From contig NZ_LGEC01000103.1 in the NCBI RefSeq assembly GCF_001279585.1, positions 124,001-188,000 of the forward strand: a stretch of DNA of 64,000 nucleotides. Direction: 5' to 3'. Origin of the DNA: Nocardiopsis sp. NRRL B-16309. GTDB taxonomy: Bacteria; Actinomycetota; Actinomycetes; Streptosporangiales; Streptosporangiaceae. A program made the translations under genes and the position numbers. Under the pieces are notes generated by a model. That model searched no databases. It was not told the DNA's origin and saw only the letters and a list, made by a program, of their open reading frames with translations. Shown here in pieces: positions 23,871 to 32,447 of the stretch (within the stretch, counting starts at the first letter, position 1; each line of letters begins with the position of its first letter).

Positions 23871-25817
23871 CCTTCCCTGTGTCACACGGTCCAGGAACAG
23901 GCCCAGGCACACGATCGCCAGGCCGGAGGCCAGACCCAGGCCGAGTTCGTTCTGCGCCAGCCCGAACACCACGTCGAAGCCGAGCGATCCGGCGCCGACC
24001 AGCGCGCCCATGACGACCATGGACAGCACCAGGATGATCCCCTGGTTGACGGCCAGCAGCAGCGAGCCGCGGGCCATCGGCAGCTCCACCTTGCTGAGCA
24101 GCTGCCACTTGGTGGAGCCCTGCGACAGCGCCGCCTCCTTGGTCGCCGCCGGGACCCCGCGGATCCCGTCGTTGACCAGCCGGATGACCGGCGGGAGCGC
24201 GAAGATGACCGCGGCCACCAGCGCGGGGACGCGGCCGATGGTGAACAGCGCGACCGCCGGGATGAGGTACACGAACGGCGGCAGGGTCTGCATGGCGTCC
24301 AGGACCGGCCGCAGGAGCATCGCGAACACGTCGCTGCGCGACATCAGCACGCCGACCGCCACGCCCAGCGCGAGGGTGACCGCCGACGCCACGAGCACCT
24401 GCGACAGCGTGTCCATCGCGTTGACCCACACGCCCAGGAGACCGATGACCACGAACGACGCCCCCGAGACGAGCCCCGCCCGCCATCCGGCGAGGGTCCA
24501 GCCCAGAGCCGCGGCCACGACGACCACCAGCCACCAGGGCGACCCGGTCAACAGCGCGCTGAGCGGGGTGAGGACCCAGTCGAGCGTCCATTCGGACAGG
24601 GCGGCGGTGTAGGTCCCGATCCCCGCCTGCACGGCCTCGTAGAAGGCGTTGACCGGCGCGCTGATGTCCACGGACAACTCGCGCGGCCAGCCGCCCGCGC
24701 CCACGGCCCGCGCCGCGGTGACCACGACGATCACCGCGACCAGCCCCGTCCCCAGCACGGGCAGCCTGAACCGCGGGGGGATGTGGGGGGTGCGCGCCCC
24801 GTGGCCGACGGCGCCCGTCACCCGGTCCATCGCGATCGCCAGCATGACGATCGCCAGACCGGCCTGGAAGGCCTCGCCGACGTTGACCTTGGACAGCGCC
24901 TGGTAGATCGCGTCGCCCAGACCGCCCGCGCCGATGACCGACGCGATGACGACCATGGAGACGGCCAGCATGATGGTCTGGTTGACGCCCAGCAGGATGG
25001 TGCGCTTGGCCATCGGCAGCTGCACCTTGGTGAGGACCTGCCAGGGCGTCGAGCCGAGCGACGTCGTCGCCTCCACCGCGCCCTTGGGGACCTCGCGGAT
25101 GCCGAGCGCGGTGATGCGCACCGCGGGCGGGATCGCGTAGACCGCCGTCACCACGGCCGCCGCAGGGTTGCCGATGCCGAACAGCAGCACGAACGGCAGC
25201 AGGTAGGCGAACGCGGGCATGATCTGCATGAAGTCCAGGACCGGGCGGATTCCCCGGTGGAACGCCTCGCTGCGGCCGGCCAGGATGCCCAGCGGGACGC
25301 CGAACACCAGCGCGATGAGCACCGAGGTGATGATCAGGGCCAGCGTGGTCATCGACTCGTCCCACAGGCCGGTCAGCGCGAACACCGCGAAGGTGGCCAG
25401 CACCAGCAGTGCCACCCGCCATCCGGCGACGCGCCAGGCGCCGAGAACGCCGATGACCGTGACTCCGGCCCAGGTGAGCAGGTCCAGGACCCGGTTGATG
25501 AGGACGACCGCGGAGCCCAGGCCCACGGAGACGTAGTTGAAGCCGTACAGGAACAGCGGGCTGTCGTTGCGGTTCTCGACGATCCAGGCGTAGACGCCGT
25601 CGAGCCAGGCCATGAAGCGGTCGCCGATGCCGGTCGGGAACGGTCCCGCCCAGGCGGGGGAGCCCAGGTACCGGAACAGCCCGTACCCGGCCACGAACAC
25701 CGCGATCACGGCCAGTGCCCGCACCCAGGGGTTGGCGAGCACGCTGGGCTGACGGGGCCCCGCGGCCCCTCCGACTCCTCCGGACCCGCCGGTGGCGGGT
25801 CGGGTCAGCGCGGCCAT
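23853..25817 (-). CDS. Fused double permease of a betaine/choline ABC transporter
   Basis: About 654 residues with two complete BPD-type permease domains in one chain. Each has the EAA-like coupling loop: TSLGSTPWQVLTKVQLPMAK in the first and LSQGSTKWQLLSKVELPMAR in the second. Each is followed by VNQ(T/G)I and an (A/G)SVIGAGGLG-like or GALVGAGSLG helix. ProW/OpuAB permeases normally carry one such domain and dimerise, so this protein is a tandem duplication that supplies both halves. The ATG at 25817 follows the ATPase stop by one base; a GTG at 25850 is possible. Confidence 0.9.
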   Translation of the reverse strand: MAALTRPATGGSGGVGGAAGPRQPSVLANPWVRALAVIAVFVAGYGLFRYLGSPAWAGPFPTGIGDRFMAWLDGVYAWIVENRNDSPLFLYGFNYVSVGLGSAVVLINRVLDLLTWAGVTVIGVLGAWRVAGWRVALLVLATFAVFALTGLWDESMTTLALIITSVLIALVFGVPLGILAGRSEAFHRGIRPVLDFMQIMPAFAYLLPFVLLFGIGNPAAAVVTAVYAIPPAVRITALGIREVPKGAVEATTSLGSTPWQVLTKVQLPMAKRTILLGVNQTIMLAVSMVVIASVIGAGGLGDAIYQALSKVNVGEAFQAGLAIVMLAIAMDRVTGAVGHGARTPHIPPRFRLPVLGTGLVAVIVVVTAARAVGAGGWPRELSVDISAPVNAFYEAVQAGIGTYTAALSEWTLDWVLTPLSALLTGSPWWLVVVVAAALGWTLAGWRAGLVSGASFVVIGLLGVWVNAMDTLSQVLVASAVTLALGVAVGVLMSRSDVFAMLLRPVLDAMQTLPPFVYLIPAVALFTIGRVPALVAAVIFALPPVIRLVNDGIRGVPAATKEAALSQGSTKWQLLSKVELPMARGSLLLAVNQGIILVLSMVVMGALVGAGSLGFDVVFGLAQNELGLGLASGLAIVCLGLFLDRVTQGRRAPRA

Positions 25818-25818
25818 G

Positions 25819-27075
25819 TCACCCACCGTTCCCGGTCGGGGCGGGACCACCGTGGCCGGTGGGGTTCGAGGGGGCGCCCGGGGTGCTCCCGCGCGCCTCG
25901 CCCCCCTGGGGGCCCGTGTCCCCGTCGGCGGCGCGCTCGGCGGGGTCGGTGGACTCCTCCGACAGCTCCCCGACGGTCTCCTCGATGGCCACGGCCACCG
26001 CGTTCTCGGACAGCTGGTCCTCGGCGATGGCGCGCAGCACGTCGTCGCGGCCCACGTAGCCGAGGAGGGTGTCGCCCTCCACGACCCGCACGGGGGCGGT
26101 GCTCGCCGCGAGCATCGGCAGGACCTCCGCCAGGACCGTGCCCGGCTCGGTGACCGGGCCGTCCGTGCGTTCCCCGGGGTAGGCGTCGCGCACCAGCCAC
26201 CGCGCGGTCAGCACGGTCGTGCGCGCCACGTCGGAGGTGAAGTCGGCGACGTAGGCGTTGGCCGGGCGGCCCACCACCTCCTCCGGGGTGCCGACCTGGA
26301 CGAGTTCGCCGTCGCGCATGATGGCGATGCGGTCGCCCAGCTTCAGGGCCTCCTGGAGGTCGTGGGTGATGAACACCGACGTCTTGTTCAGCTCGCGCTG
26401 GAGCCGGGAGACCTCGGCCTGCATGTCGCGGCGGATCAGCGGGTCGAGCGCGCTGAACGGCTCGTCGAACATCAGCACCTCGGGGTCGACGGCCAGCGCG
26501 CGGGCCAGGCCGACCCGCTGCTGCATGCCGCCGCTCAGCTCGCCGGGCCGCGCGTTCTCGTAGCCCGACAGGCCGACCATGTCGATCATCTCGCCCGCGC
26601 GGGCGTAGCGCTCGGCGCGGCCCATGCCGCGCACCTCCAGCCCGTAGGCCACGTTGTCGACGATGCGCCGGTTCGGCAGCAGTCCGAAGTGCTGGAAGAC
26701 CATGGCCATCTTGTGGCGGCGAAGCTCGCGCAGGCGCTGCTGCCCCGCCGCACCGATGTCCTCGCCGTCGAGCAGGACCTGCCCGGCGGTCGGCTCGATG
26801 AGGCGGCTCAGGCAGCGGATCAGGGTCGACTTGCCGGACCCGGACAGGCCCATGACGACGAAGATCTCGCCGGGGCGGACGTCGAAGGACACGTCGCGCA
26901 CGGCCACGGTGCAGCCGGTCTCCTCCTTGATCCGGTCCCGGTCGGCGGTCTCCAGCTCGGTGCCGATGACCTTGTCGGCGTTCCTCCCGAAGATCTTCCA
27001 CAGGCCCCGGACGGAGAAGGTGACGTCGGTGCCGCCTTCGAGGGACTCCGGTTCCCTGGCGGTCTGTGTGCTCAT
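25819..27075 (-). CDS. Glycine betaine/choline ABC transporter ATP-binding protein (ProV/OpuAA type)
   Basis: A 418-residue ATPase. Walker A is GLSGSGKST (76-84), the signature is LSGGMQQRVGLARAL, and Walker B is VLMFDEPFSALDP. The extended N-terminus (WKIFGRNADKVIG) and the C-terminal CBS region (about 280-375) are typical of the ProV/OpuAA group, where CBS domains sense ionic strength. The last 40 residues are low-complexity and acidic then Gly/Pro-rich. It overlaps the choline dehydrogenase gene by 4 bases (ATGA), so oxidation and transport genes are translationally coupled. Confidence 0.93.
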   Translation of the reverse strand: MSTQTAREPESLEGGTDVTFSVRGLWKIFGRNADKVIGTELETADRDRIKEETGCTVAVRDVSFDVRPGEIFVVMGLSGSGKSTLIRCLSRLIEPTAGQVLLDGEDIGAAGQQRLRELRRHKMAMVFQHFGLLPNRRIVDNVAYGLEVRGMGRAERYARAGEMIDMVGLSGYENARPGELSGGMQQRVGLARALAVDPEVLMFDEPFSALDPLIRRDMQAEVSRLQRELNKTSVFITHDLQEALKLGDRIAIMRDGELVQVGTPEEVVGRPANAYVADFTSDVARTTVLTARWLVRDAYPGERTDGPVTEPGTVLAEVLPMLAASTAPVRVVEGDTLLGYVGRDDVLRAIAEDQLSENAVAVAIEETVGELSEESTDPAERAADGDTGPQGGEARGSTPGAPSNPTGHGGPAPTGNGG

Positions 27076-28640
27076 CTGGTGGACTCCTGGAGGTGGTCCT
27101 CACGGATCAGGTCGGCCGCGCGCTCACCGAGCGCGAGCACCATCACCATGGGGTTGGGGGTGGGCAGGGTGGGGAACACCGAGGCGTCGGCCACGCGCAG
27201 CCCCCGCAGCCCGCGCACGCGCAGGCGGGGGTCCACGACGGCGCCGTCGTCCTCCGCGGCGCCCATCCGGCAGGTGCCCGCCGGGTGGTAGACGGTGTGC
27301 GCGGCGCGGCGGCCGTACTCCGACAGCTCCTCGTCGGACCGGACCCCGGGTCCGGGCGCGACCTCGCGCTTGATCCACGAGCGGAACGGCTCGGTCGCGG
27401 CCACCTCGCGGGCGATCTTCAGCCCGTCCACGATGGTCTGCTCGTCGTAGCCGTCGGGGTCGGTGAAGTAGCGGAAGTCCAGCGCGGGCTTGGCCTGGGG
27501 GTCGCCGCTGGTGAGGTAGAGCTTGCCGCGTGAGCGGGACCGGGGGATGTTCGGCGTCATGCAGACCGCGTAGCCGTCCTCCGGCGACTCGTAGCCCAGC
27601 CGCTTCGTGTTGTCGTCGAAGGGGATCTGGTAGATGTGGAACATCAGGTCCGGGCGCGGGTCGCCGTCGTGGCGGCGGACGAACAGCGCCGCGTCGGAGT
27701 CCATCACGGTCTCCCGCGGCACCGGCCGGTCGGTCTCCCACATGATGATGGACTCGGGGTGGTCCAGGAGGTTCTCTCCGACGCCGGGCAGGTCGTGGCG
27801 GGCCTCGATGCCCACCTCGCGCAGCTCCTCGGCGTTGCCCACCCCGGAGAGCATGAGCAGGCGGGGGCTGTCGACCGCGCCCGCGGACAGCACGACCTCG
27901 CGCCGGGCGCCGACCGTGACGCGCTCGCCGTCCCTGGTCGTGGCGCTGACCCCGGTGGCGCGGTCGCCGTCGAACTCGATCCGGTCCACCCACGTCTCCA
28001 GCATGACCGTGAGGTTCTCGCGCACGCCCATGATCGGGTGGAGGTAGGCGACCGAGGCCGAGGACCGGTGCCCGGTGTAGGGGTCGTAGGCGATGGAGAG
28101 GAAGCCCGCGCCGCCCGAGAAGCCTCCGCCGTGCGAGGTCAGGGCGTTGAAGTCCGCCACGACCGGGACGCCGGCCGCCTCGGCGGCCGAGGCCACCCAG
28201 TCCTTGACCATGGCGTTGCGGTCCTTCTCCGCGACCGGCACGATGTTGCACTTGATCCGGTCGGCGTAGGACTGGACGGTGGCGTTGTCCCAGCCCTCGG
28301 CGCCCGCGGCGACCCAGTCGTCCAGGTCCTCGGCGAACGGCCGGAAGCTGATGAGCGTGTTGTGCGACGAACAGCCGCCGAGCACGCGGGCGCGCGAGTG
28401 CAGGATGTGCGAGTTGCCGCGCGGCTGTTCGACGGTGGTGTAGCCGTAGTCGAGGTCGCTGTCCAGCACGCTCAGCCACTCGCGCAGCTGGAGGACGTTC
28501 TCGTGGTCGCGGTCGTCGGGACCGCCCTCGATGAGGCACACGGTGGTGCCGGGGTCCTCCGTCAGCCGGTTGGCGATGACGGAGCCCGCTGTGCCACCAC
28601 CCACGATGACGTAGTCGTAGGTGGTCCGGGTGTCGGACAC
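27072..28640 (-). CDS. betA: GMC-family choline dehydrogenase/oxidase-like
   Basis: A 522-residue FAD flavoprotein starting at the GTG at 28640 (GAGAGGAAC upstream). Residues 10-30 form the FAD site YVIVGGGTAGSVIANRL. GMC signatures include LGGCSSHN near 90 and AGAVDSPRLLMLSGVG near 265, and the C-terminal active-site region is VYHPAGTCRMG with PTPNPMVMVLALGERAA. The enzyme should oxidise choline to betaine aldehyde, which the next operon member, betB, completes to glycine betaine. The 272-base gap from betB is long for an operon and holds a strong hairpin. Confidence 0.88.
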   Translation of the reverse strand: MSDTRTTYDYVIVGGGTAGSVIANRLTEDPGTTVCLIEGGPDDRDHENVLQLREWLSVLDSDLDYGYTTVEQPRGNSHILHSRARVLGGCSSHNTLISFRPFAEDLDDWVAAGAEGWDNATVQSYADRIKCNIVPVAEKDRNAMVKDWVASAAEAAGVPVVADFNALTSHGGGFSGGAGFLSIAYDPYTGHRSSASVAYLHPIMGVRENLTVMLETWVDRIEFDGDRATGVSATTRDGERVTVGARREVVLSAGAVDSPRLLMLSGVGNAEELREVGIEARHDLPGVGENLLDHPESIIMWETDRPVPRETVMDSDAALFVRRHDGDPRPDLMFHIYQIPFDDNTKRLGYESPEDGYAVCMTPNIPRSRSRGKLYLTSGDPQAKPALDFRYFTDPDGYDEQTIVDGLKIAREVAATEPFRSWIKREVAPGPGVRSDEELSEYGRRAAHTVYHPAGTCRMGAAEDDGAVVDPRLRVRGLRGLRVADASVFPTLPTPNPMVMVLALGERAADLIREDHLQESTR

Positions 28641-28747
28641 GGCCTGTTCCTCTCGTTGTCGCTGAGTCGGGGGATAGCCCGGGGGGAAACCGACCTCTGC
28701 TGTGTTCTGGTGTGTGTGCGCGTGCGGTGCGTGAGCGGTCGCGGGCA

Positions 28748-28784
28748 CCGCGGCGCGTCCGCCGATCGGGCGGATGCGCCGCGG
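28748..28784 (-). terminator. Strong hairpin between betB and betA
   Basis: A 16-bp stem with one mismatch (CCGCGGCGCGTCCGCC against GGCGGATGCGCCGCGG), loop GATCG. It stands in the 272-base gap, with no U-tract. It may attenuate read-through so that betB exceeds the downstream genes, or betA may have its own promoter in 28641-28747. Confidence 0.65.
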
Positions 28785-28912
28785 CACCGCGCGCCGCTCT
28801 CGTCGCGCGCGCCGCCCGGGCGTCCGGCCCGGAGCGGCGCGATCGCGTGGCGGCCAGGGAGTGCGTGGCGGGTGCTGCCCGTCGTGAACGGCGCGGGTGT
28901 CCGCCACACGCC

Positions 28913-30469
28913 CTAGCCGAACCAGCGCTGGGGTTCGGGGGCCAGGTTGCGGTAGACGTGCTTGGCCTCGCGGTACTCGTCCAGGCCGGCGAACCCCAGC
29001 TCGCGTCCGATGCCGCTGCGGCCGTAGCCGCCCCACTCGGCGCCGGGGAAGTACGGGCCGTAGTCGTTGACCCAGATCGTGCCGTGGCGCAGGGCGGCGG
29101 CGACGCGCTCGCCGCGCCCGGTGTCGTTCGTCCACACGCCGCCGGAGAGCCCGTAGTCGGTGTCGTTGCCCAGCTCGATCGCCTGGGCCTCGGTCTCGAA
29201 CCGCTCCACGGTCACGACCGGGCCGAAGACCTCGGTCTGGACGATGTCCATGGACCGGTCGCAGTCCACGAACACGGTGGGCCGGTAGAAGTAGCCGCGG
29301 GCGAGCTCGGGGTCGTCCGGGCGCTTGCCGCCGGCGATGATCCGGGCGCCCTCCTCGACACCGCGGGCGACGGCGGCCTCCACCTTGGCGCGGTGCTCGG
29401 CCGAGACCAGCGGTCCGCAGCGCACGCCCTCGTCCTGGCCGCGGCCGATGCGGATGGCCTCGGCCCGGCGGGCGAGTTCGGTGGTGAAGGCGTCGTGGAT
29501 GTCGTTGTGCACGATCAGCCGGGCGCCCGCCGAGCAGACCTGGCCGGAGTGGAAGAACGCGGCACTGAGCGCGTAGTCCACGGCGGTGTCCAGGTCCACG
29601 TCCGGGAAGATGATGTTCGGGTTCTTGCCGCCGAGCTCCAGCGCGACGGTCTTGACGGTCTCCGCGGCCGAGGCCATGATGCGGCGCCCGGTGGCCAGGC
29701 CGCCGGTGAAGGAGACCAGGTCCACGTCGCGGTGCTCCGAGAGCGGGGCGCCGGCGTCGGGGCCGCTGCCCAGGACCAGGTTCACCACGCCAGCGGGGAT
29801 CCCGGCCTCGGTGGCCAGCTCGACCAGCTTGCAGGTGGTGACCGGGGTGATCTCGCTGGGCTTGATCACCATGGTGTTGCCGGCCGCGATGGCCGGGGCC
29901 ATCTTCCAGGCGAGCTGGAGCAGCGGGTAGTTCCAGGGCGTGATCATGCCGCAGACGCCGACGGGCTCGTACACGACCTTGCTGTGCACGCCCTCGGGCG
30001 CGGACACGACACGGCCGGCGTCCTTGTCGGCGAGTCCGGCGTAGTAGCGGAAGACGTTGGTGACGTCGTCGACGTCGATGCCGCCCTCCTCGATCGTCTT
30101 GCCGGTGTCCAGCGACTCCATGACCGAGATCTCCTCGCGGTCGCGCTGGAGGAGGTCGGCGATGCGGTCGAGGACGCGGCCGCGCTCGTCGGCGGCGGTC
30201 CGGCGCCACTCCCCGGTGTCGAAGGCGCGTCGCGCGGCGGCGATGGCGGCCTCGGTGTCGGGGCGTCCCCCCTCGCTCACGATGGTGAGGACGGAGGCGT
30301 CGGCCGGGTTCAGGATCTCCCTGACACGGCCGTTGTGGGCGGCTCGCCACTGGCCGTCGATGTAGAGGCTCGTGGCCTCGGACGCGCCCGGTTCGGACAG
30401 GTAGGGCACGGTGGGTAGGGATACGTCGGGCTGGTTCACGGGTCCGGTTTGCCCAAGATCGGTGGTCAC
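28913..30469 (-). CDS. betB: Betaine aldehyde dehydrogenase
   Basis: A 518-residue NAD(P)-dependent aldehyde dehydrogenase. The catalytic Cys is in SGQVCSAGARL, the general base Glu in VALELGGKNPNI, and the cofactor segment is PWNYPLLQLAWKMAPAIAAG with IKPSEITP. The GTG at 30469 is favoured by a GAGG site and by matching the family N-terminus; the longer frame to 30574 lacks similarity. First gene of the minus-strand operon with betA and the ABC transporter. No betI-type repressor gene is present, so regulation must come from elsewhere or from osmotic signals. Confidence 0.9.
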   Translation of the reverse strand: MTTDLGQTGPVNQPDVSLPTVPYLSEPGASEATSLYIDGQWRAAHNGRVREILNPADASVLTIVSEGGRPDTEAAIAAARRAFDTGEWRRTAADERGRVLDRIADLLQRDREEISVMESLDTGKTIEEGGIDVDDVTNVFRYYAGLADKDAGRVVSAPEGVHSKVVYEPVGVCGMITPWNYPLLQLAWKMAPAIAAGNTMVIKPSEITPVTTCKLVELATEAGIPAGVVNLVLGSGPDAGAPLSEHRDVDLVSFTGGLATGRRIMASAAETVKTVALELGGKNPNIIFPDVDLDTAVDYALSAAFFHSGQVCSAGARLIVHNDIHDAFTTELARRAEAIRIGRGQDEGVRCGPLVSAEHRAKVEAAVARGVEEGARIIAGGKRPDDPELARGYFYRPTVFVDCDRSMDIVQTEVFGPVVTVERFETEAQAIELGNDTDYGLSGGVWTNDTGRGERVAAALRHGTIWVNDYGPYFPGAEWGGYGRSGIGRELGFAGLDEYREAKHVYRNLAPEPQRWFG

Positions 30470-30633
30470 AAACTGCCTCGTCTCATACGACACTTTCGCC
30501 CCAAGGCTCCCACAAGCCCGTCTGAGCAGTAAAAACCACGCTCTGGGGGCAGGTGAACCCGTGGCGTGAGTCACGTGTGCACAGCATCACCACATCTACG
30601 CGCGTGAGCCGGGGTCCTCACGGACCAATCGCG

Positions 30634-30684
30634 GGCCTGGGGAAGACCAGGCCAAGAGTTTGACGTACATTTAGGTGTACCTAA
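30634..30684 (+). promoter_or_regulatory. Hairpin plus short dyad ahead of the aldolase-like gene
   Basis: The 299-base divergent region between betB and the aldolase-like gene holds a 7-bp hairpin (GGCCTGG with CCAGGCC, 30634-30653), a TTGACG at 30660-30665 that could be a -35 box, and TTAGGT-GT-ACCTAA at 30671-30684. The last is an operator-sized inverted repeat. No protein-coding gene is seen here. Confidence 0.45.
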
Positions 30685-30768
30685 GTGGATTCGCCCGGAT
30701 CACGGGCGGCCACGGACCCGCCCGCCCCAGGACCGCGCCACCGCACCGGCGCACCCTCGAGGAAGCGC

Positions 30769-31431
30769 ATGCTGCTTGAACAGGAACGACGCGACGTCTG
30801 CCTGACCGCCCGTGCCCTCGCCGCCCATACCGGAACCGCCCCCGGGGAATCGGGAACCGTCAGCGTCCGCAGCGGCGACCTGGTGGTCGTCACCCCGCAC
30901 GGCGTCCCGCTCGACCAGCTCCAGGCCGCGGACTGCCCGGTGATGTCGCTGGACGACCGTGTCCTGGAGGGGCGCCGCGACCCGGCCGCCGAGGCCACCC
31001 TGCACCTGGCCGTGCACCGCCGGGCCGCCGACCACGACGACGCGGTCACCGCGGTCGTCAACGCCTTCACCGCCGACACCGTCGCGGTGTCGTCGGTCCT
31101 GGCCGAGCTGCCCCCGATCCACCACCGCGCGGCCGCCCTGGGCGGTGCGATCACCGTCACCCCCTACACGCTCTACGGCACCGGCGAGATCGCCGACCAC
31201 GCGGTCAAGGCGCTCAAGGGCCGCGACGCCGCCCTGCTCGCCGGACACGGCGGCCTCGCGCTGGGGCACGGGCTGGAGCACGCGCTGGAGAACCTGCGGC
31301 TGCTGGACTGGCTGAGCGCCGCCTACCTGCGGGCGCGCCAGATCGGGGAGCCCCGGGCGCTGTCCGAGGACGAGCTGGCCAGGATCCGCCACCGCGACAC
31401 CTACGGCTGGGCGGGCCCGGACATCTGGTGA
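30769..31431 (+). CDS. Class II aldolase/adducin-family protein with altered metal site
   Basis: A 220-residue protein with the class II aldolase fold: SGTVSVRSGDLVVVTPHGVPLDQL at the start, the conserved Glu in DPAAEATLHLAV, and AGHGGLALGHGLEHALEN near 165. In fuculose-phosphate aldolases two zinc ligands are in a VVHTH motif. Here the segment reads VVNAFT, so both His are replaced by Asn and Phe, while the third ligand (AGHG) remains. A normal zinc-dependent aldol cleavage is therefore doubtful. The ATG at 30769 has GAGGAAG. It is divergent from betB, and linkage to betaine metabolism is unproven. Confidence 0.8.
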   Translation: MLLEQERRDVCLTARALAAHTGTAPGESGTVSVRSGDLVVVTPHGVPLDQLQAADCPVMSLDDRVLEGRRDPAAEATLHLAVHRRAADHDDAVTAVVNAFTADTVAVSSVLAELPPIHHRAAALGGAITVTPYTLYGTGEIADHAVKALKGRDAALLAGHGGLALGHGLEHALENLRLLDWLSAAYLRARQIGEPRALSEDELARIRHRDTYGWAGPDIW

Positions 31432-31435
31432 CCGG

Positions 31436-31837
31436 CTAGTCGACCTCGGTAGCCAGGACCCCGGGCAGATCCCCGAACCGGGCCTTGGCGTCACGACTCA
31501 CGACCGTGCGCCCGGTCTGCGCCGCGTGCGCGGCGATGATGAGGTCATGCTTTCCCCTGGGGATTCCGCCGCGCCTGGTTTGGGCGATCAGTGCCGCGTG
31601 ATGAGCCGCCGTCGCTTCCGTGTACTCCAGGACCTCCACGTTTTCCGTGATCGCGGCCAGTGCCCTGGAACGTTCGGCCGCCCGTGCAGCGGTGTCCGCC
31701 ATCTCGACGCCGACTCGGTACTCCGCGATCGTGATCGCCGCGACCGACAGGTCGTCCTCGTCGAAGGCGGACCTGTCGATCGCCCCGCGTTCGTAGGAGA
31801 TGAGGACGTTGGTGTCCAGGATCAGGCGTCGGCCCAC
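31436..31837 (-). CDS. vapC: VapC-type PIN-domain ribonuclease toxin
   Basis: A 133-residue PIN-domain protein. The acidic metal-binding residues are Asp8 (LILDTNVLI), Glu39 (ITIAEYRVG), Asp near 97 (PRGKHDLIIAAHA) and Asp near 115 (VVSRDAKARF), so the nuclease site appears intact. VapC toxins cleave tRNA or rRNA when released from VapB. The GTG at 31837 overlaps the antitoxin gene by 16 bases, the usual coupling for these pairs. It converges on the aldolase-like gene with only 4 bases between stops. Confidence 0.92.
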   Translation of the reverse strand: MGRRLILDTNVLISYERGAIDRSAFDEDDLSVAAITIAEYRVGVEMADTAARAAERSRALAAITENVEVLEYTEATAAHHAALIAQTRRGGIPRGKHDLIIAAHAAQTGRTVVSRDAKARFGDLPGVLATEVD

Positions 31838-32079
31838 GGGTCGGCCTCCTCGTTCGTGAGAAAGGCCAACGCTTCGTTGATGTCGCTCTCGAACCTGTCG
31901 TCAGGCGGCGTGATGCCTTCAAGCGCCGCACGCAGGTCCGCGCCGGTGCGGCGACGAGCCGGGCCGATCTCGGCGACGGGCGACTTTCCCCTCGTGATGG
32001 TCACGCGCTCGCCGTTCTCGATCGCGTCCAGGAGATCCGAGAACTTCCTCGCAGCCTCGGTCGCGGTGATCGTTCGCAT
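31822..32079 (-). CDS. vapB: Phd/YefM-type antitoxin of the VapC toxin
   Basis: An 85-residue antitoxin. The N-terminus (MRTITATEAARKFSDLLDAI, GERVTITRGKSPVAEIGP) is the Phd-type DNA-binding fold, and the C-terminus (RFESDINEALAFLTNEEADP) should wrap the toxin. The ATG at 32079 fits the family start; an in-frame ATG at 32088 would add three residues. Only about a dozen bases separate this start from a TATCAT -10-like box on the minus strand, so the message is probably leaderless or nearly so. The palindrome just upstream is the likely autoregulatory operator. Confidence 0.9.
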   Translation of the reverse strand: MRTITATEAARKFSDLLDAIENGERVTITRGKSPVAEIGPARRRTGADLRAALEGITPPDDRFESDINEALAFLTNEEADPWADA

Positions 32080-32091
32080 ACATACCATGAT

Positions 32092-32106
32092 ATCTGACTA
32101 TCAGAT
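32092..32106. promoter_or_regulatory. vapBC operator
   Basis: A perfect inverted repeat, ATCTGA-CTA-TCAGAT, overlaps the likely -10 region of the vapB promoter. This is the expected position for autorepression by a VapBC complex. Confidence 0.6.
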
Positions 32107-32165
32107 TTCCACCAGGGTCGCCTGGGAAACGCGGAACTCCTTCCCTGGCCGTGCAGTCGGGTGGG

Positions 32166-32447
32166 CTACTGGCCGATGCGGGGGAAGGGTTCGGTGGAGA
32201 AGACGACCTCCACCGGCACCTCGAAGTAGCGGGCGATCCGCATCGCCAGGTGCAGGCTGGGGCTGTACTCGCCCCGCTCCAGGTAGCCGACGGTCTGGTA
32301 GTGGACCCCCAGGGCCTCGGCCAGCGCGCGGCGCGACACCCCCCGCTCGGCGCGCAGCACCGCGATGCGGTTGTAGATCACCTCGGATCCGCCCGCCGAC
32401 GCCTTGGCGCGGCGTCCGGATCCGTTGCTCTTGTTCTCAGTAGGCAC
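32166..32447 (-). CDS. XRE-family regulator of an ABC exporter operon
   Basis: A 93-residue DNA-binding protein. The helix-turn-helix covers residues 25-80 (NRIAVLRAERGVSRRALAEAL, GVHYQTVGYLERGEYSPSLH, and RIARYFEVPVEVVFS), typical of the small YozG-like group that accompanies ABC or membrane operons. The ATG at 32447 overlaps the end of the permease gene by 11 bases, placing it third in a minus-strand operon. The expected role is feedback control of the exporter genes, perhaps through the palindrome at 34301. Confidence 0.85.
   Translation of the reverse strand: MPTENKSNGSGRRAKASAGGSEVIYNRIAVLRAERGVSRRALAEALGVHYQTVGYLERGEYSPSLHLAMRIARYFEVPVEVVFSTEPFPRIGQ

Noticed and set aside
23847..26153. 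768-codon open frame antisense to the double permease
   Set aside because: Hydrophilic, His/Gln/Arg-rich shadow of a membrane-protein gene.
27124..28539. 471-codon frame overlapping betA
   Set aside because: Arg/Pro-rich shadow frame; the GMC motifs are in the betA frame.
30671..30684. Iron box (IdeR/DmdR type) before the aldolase-like gene
   Set aside because: The site resembles TTAGGT...ACCTAA but is 14 rather than 19 bases, and no iron gene is nearby.
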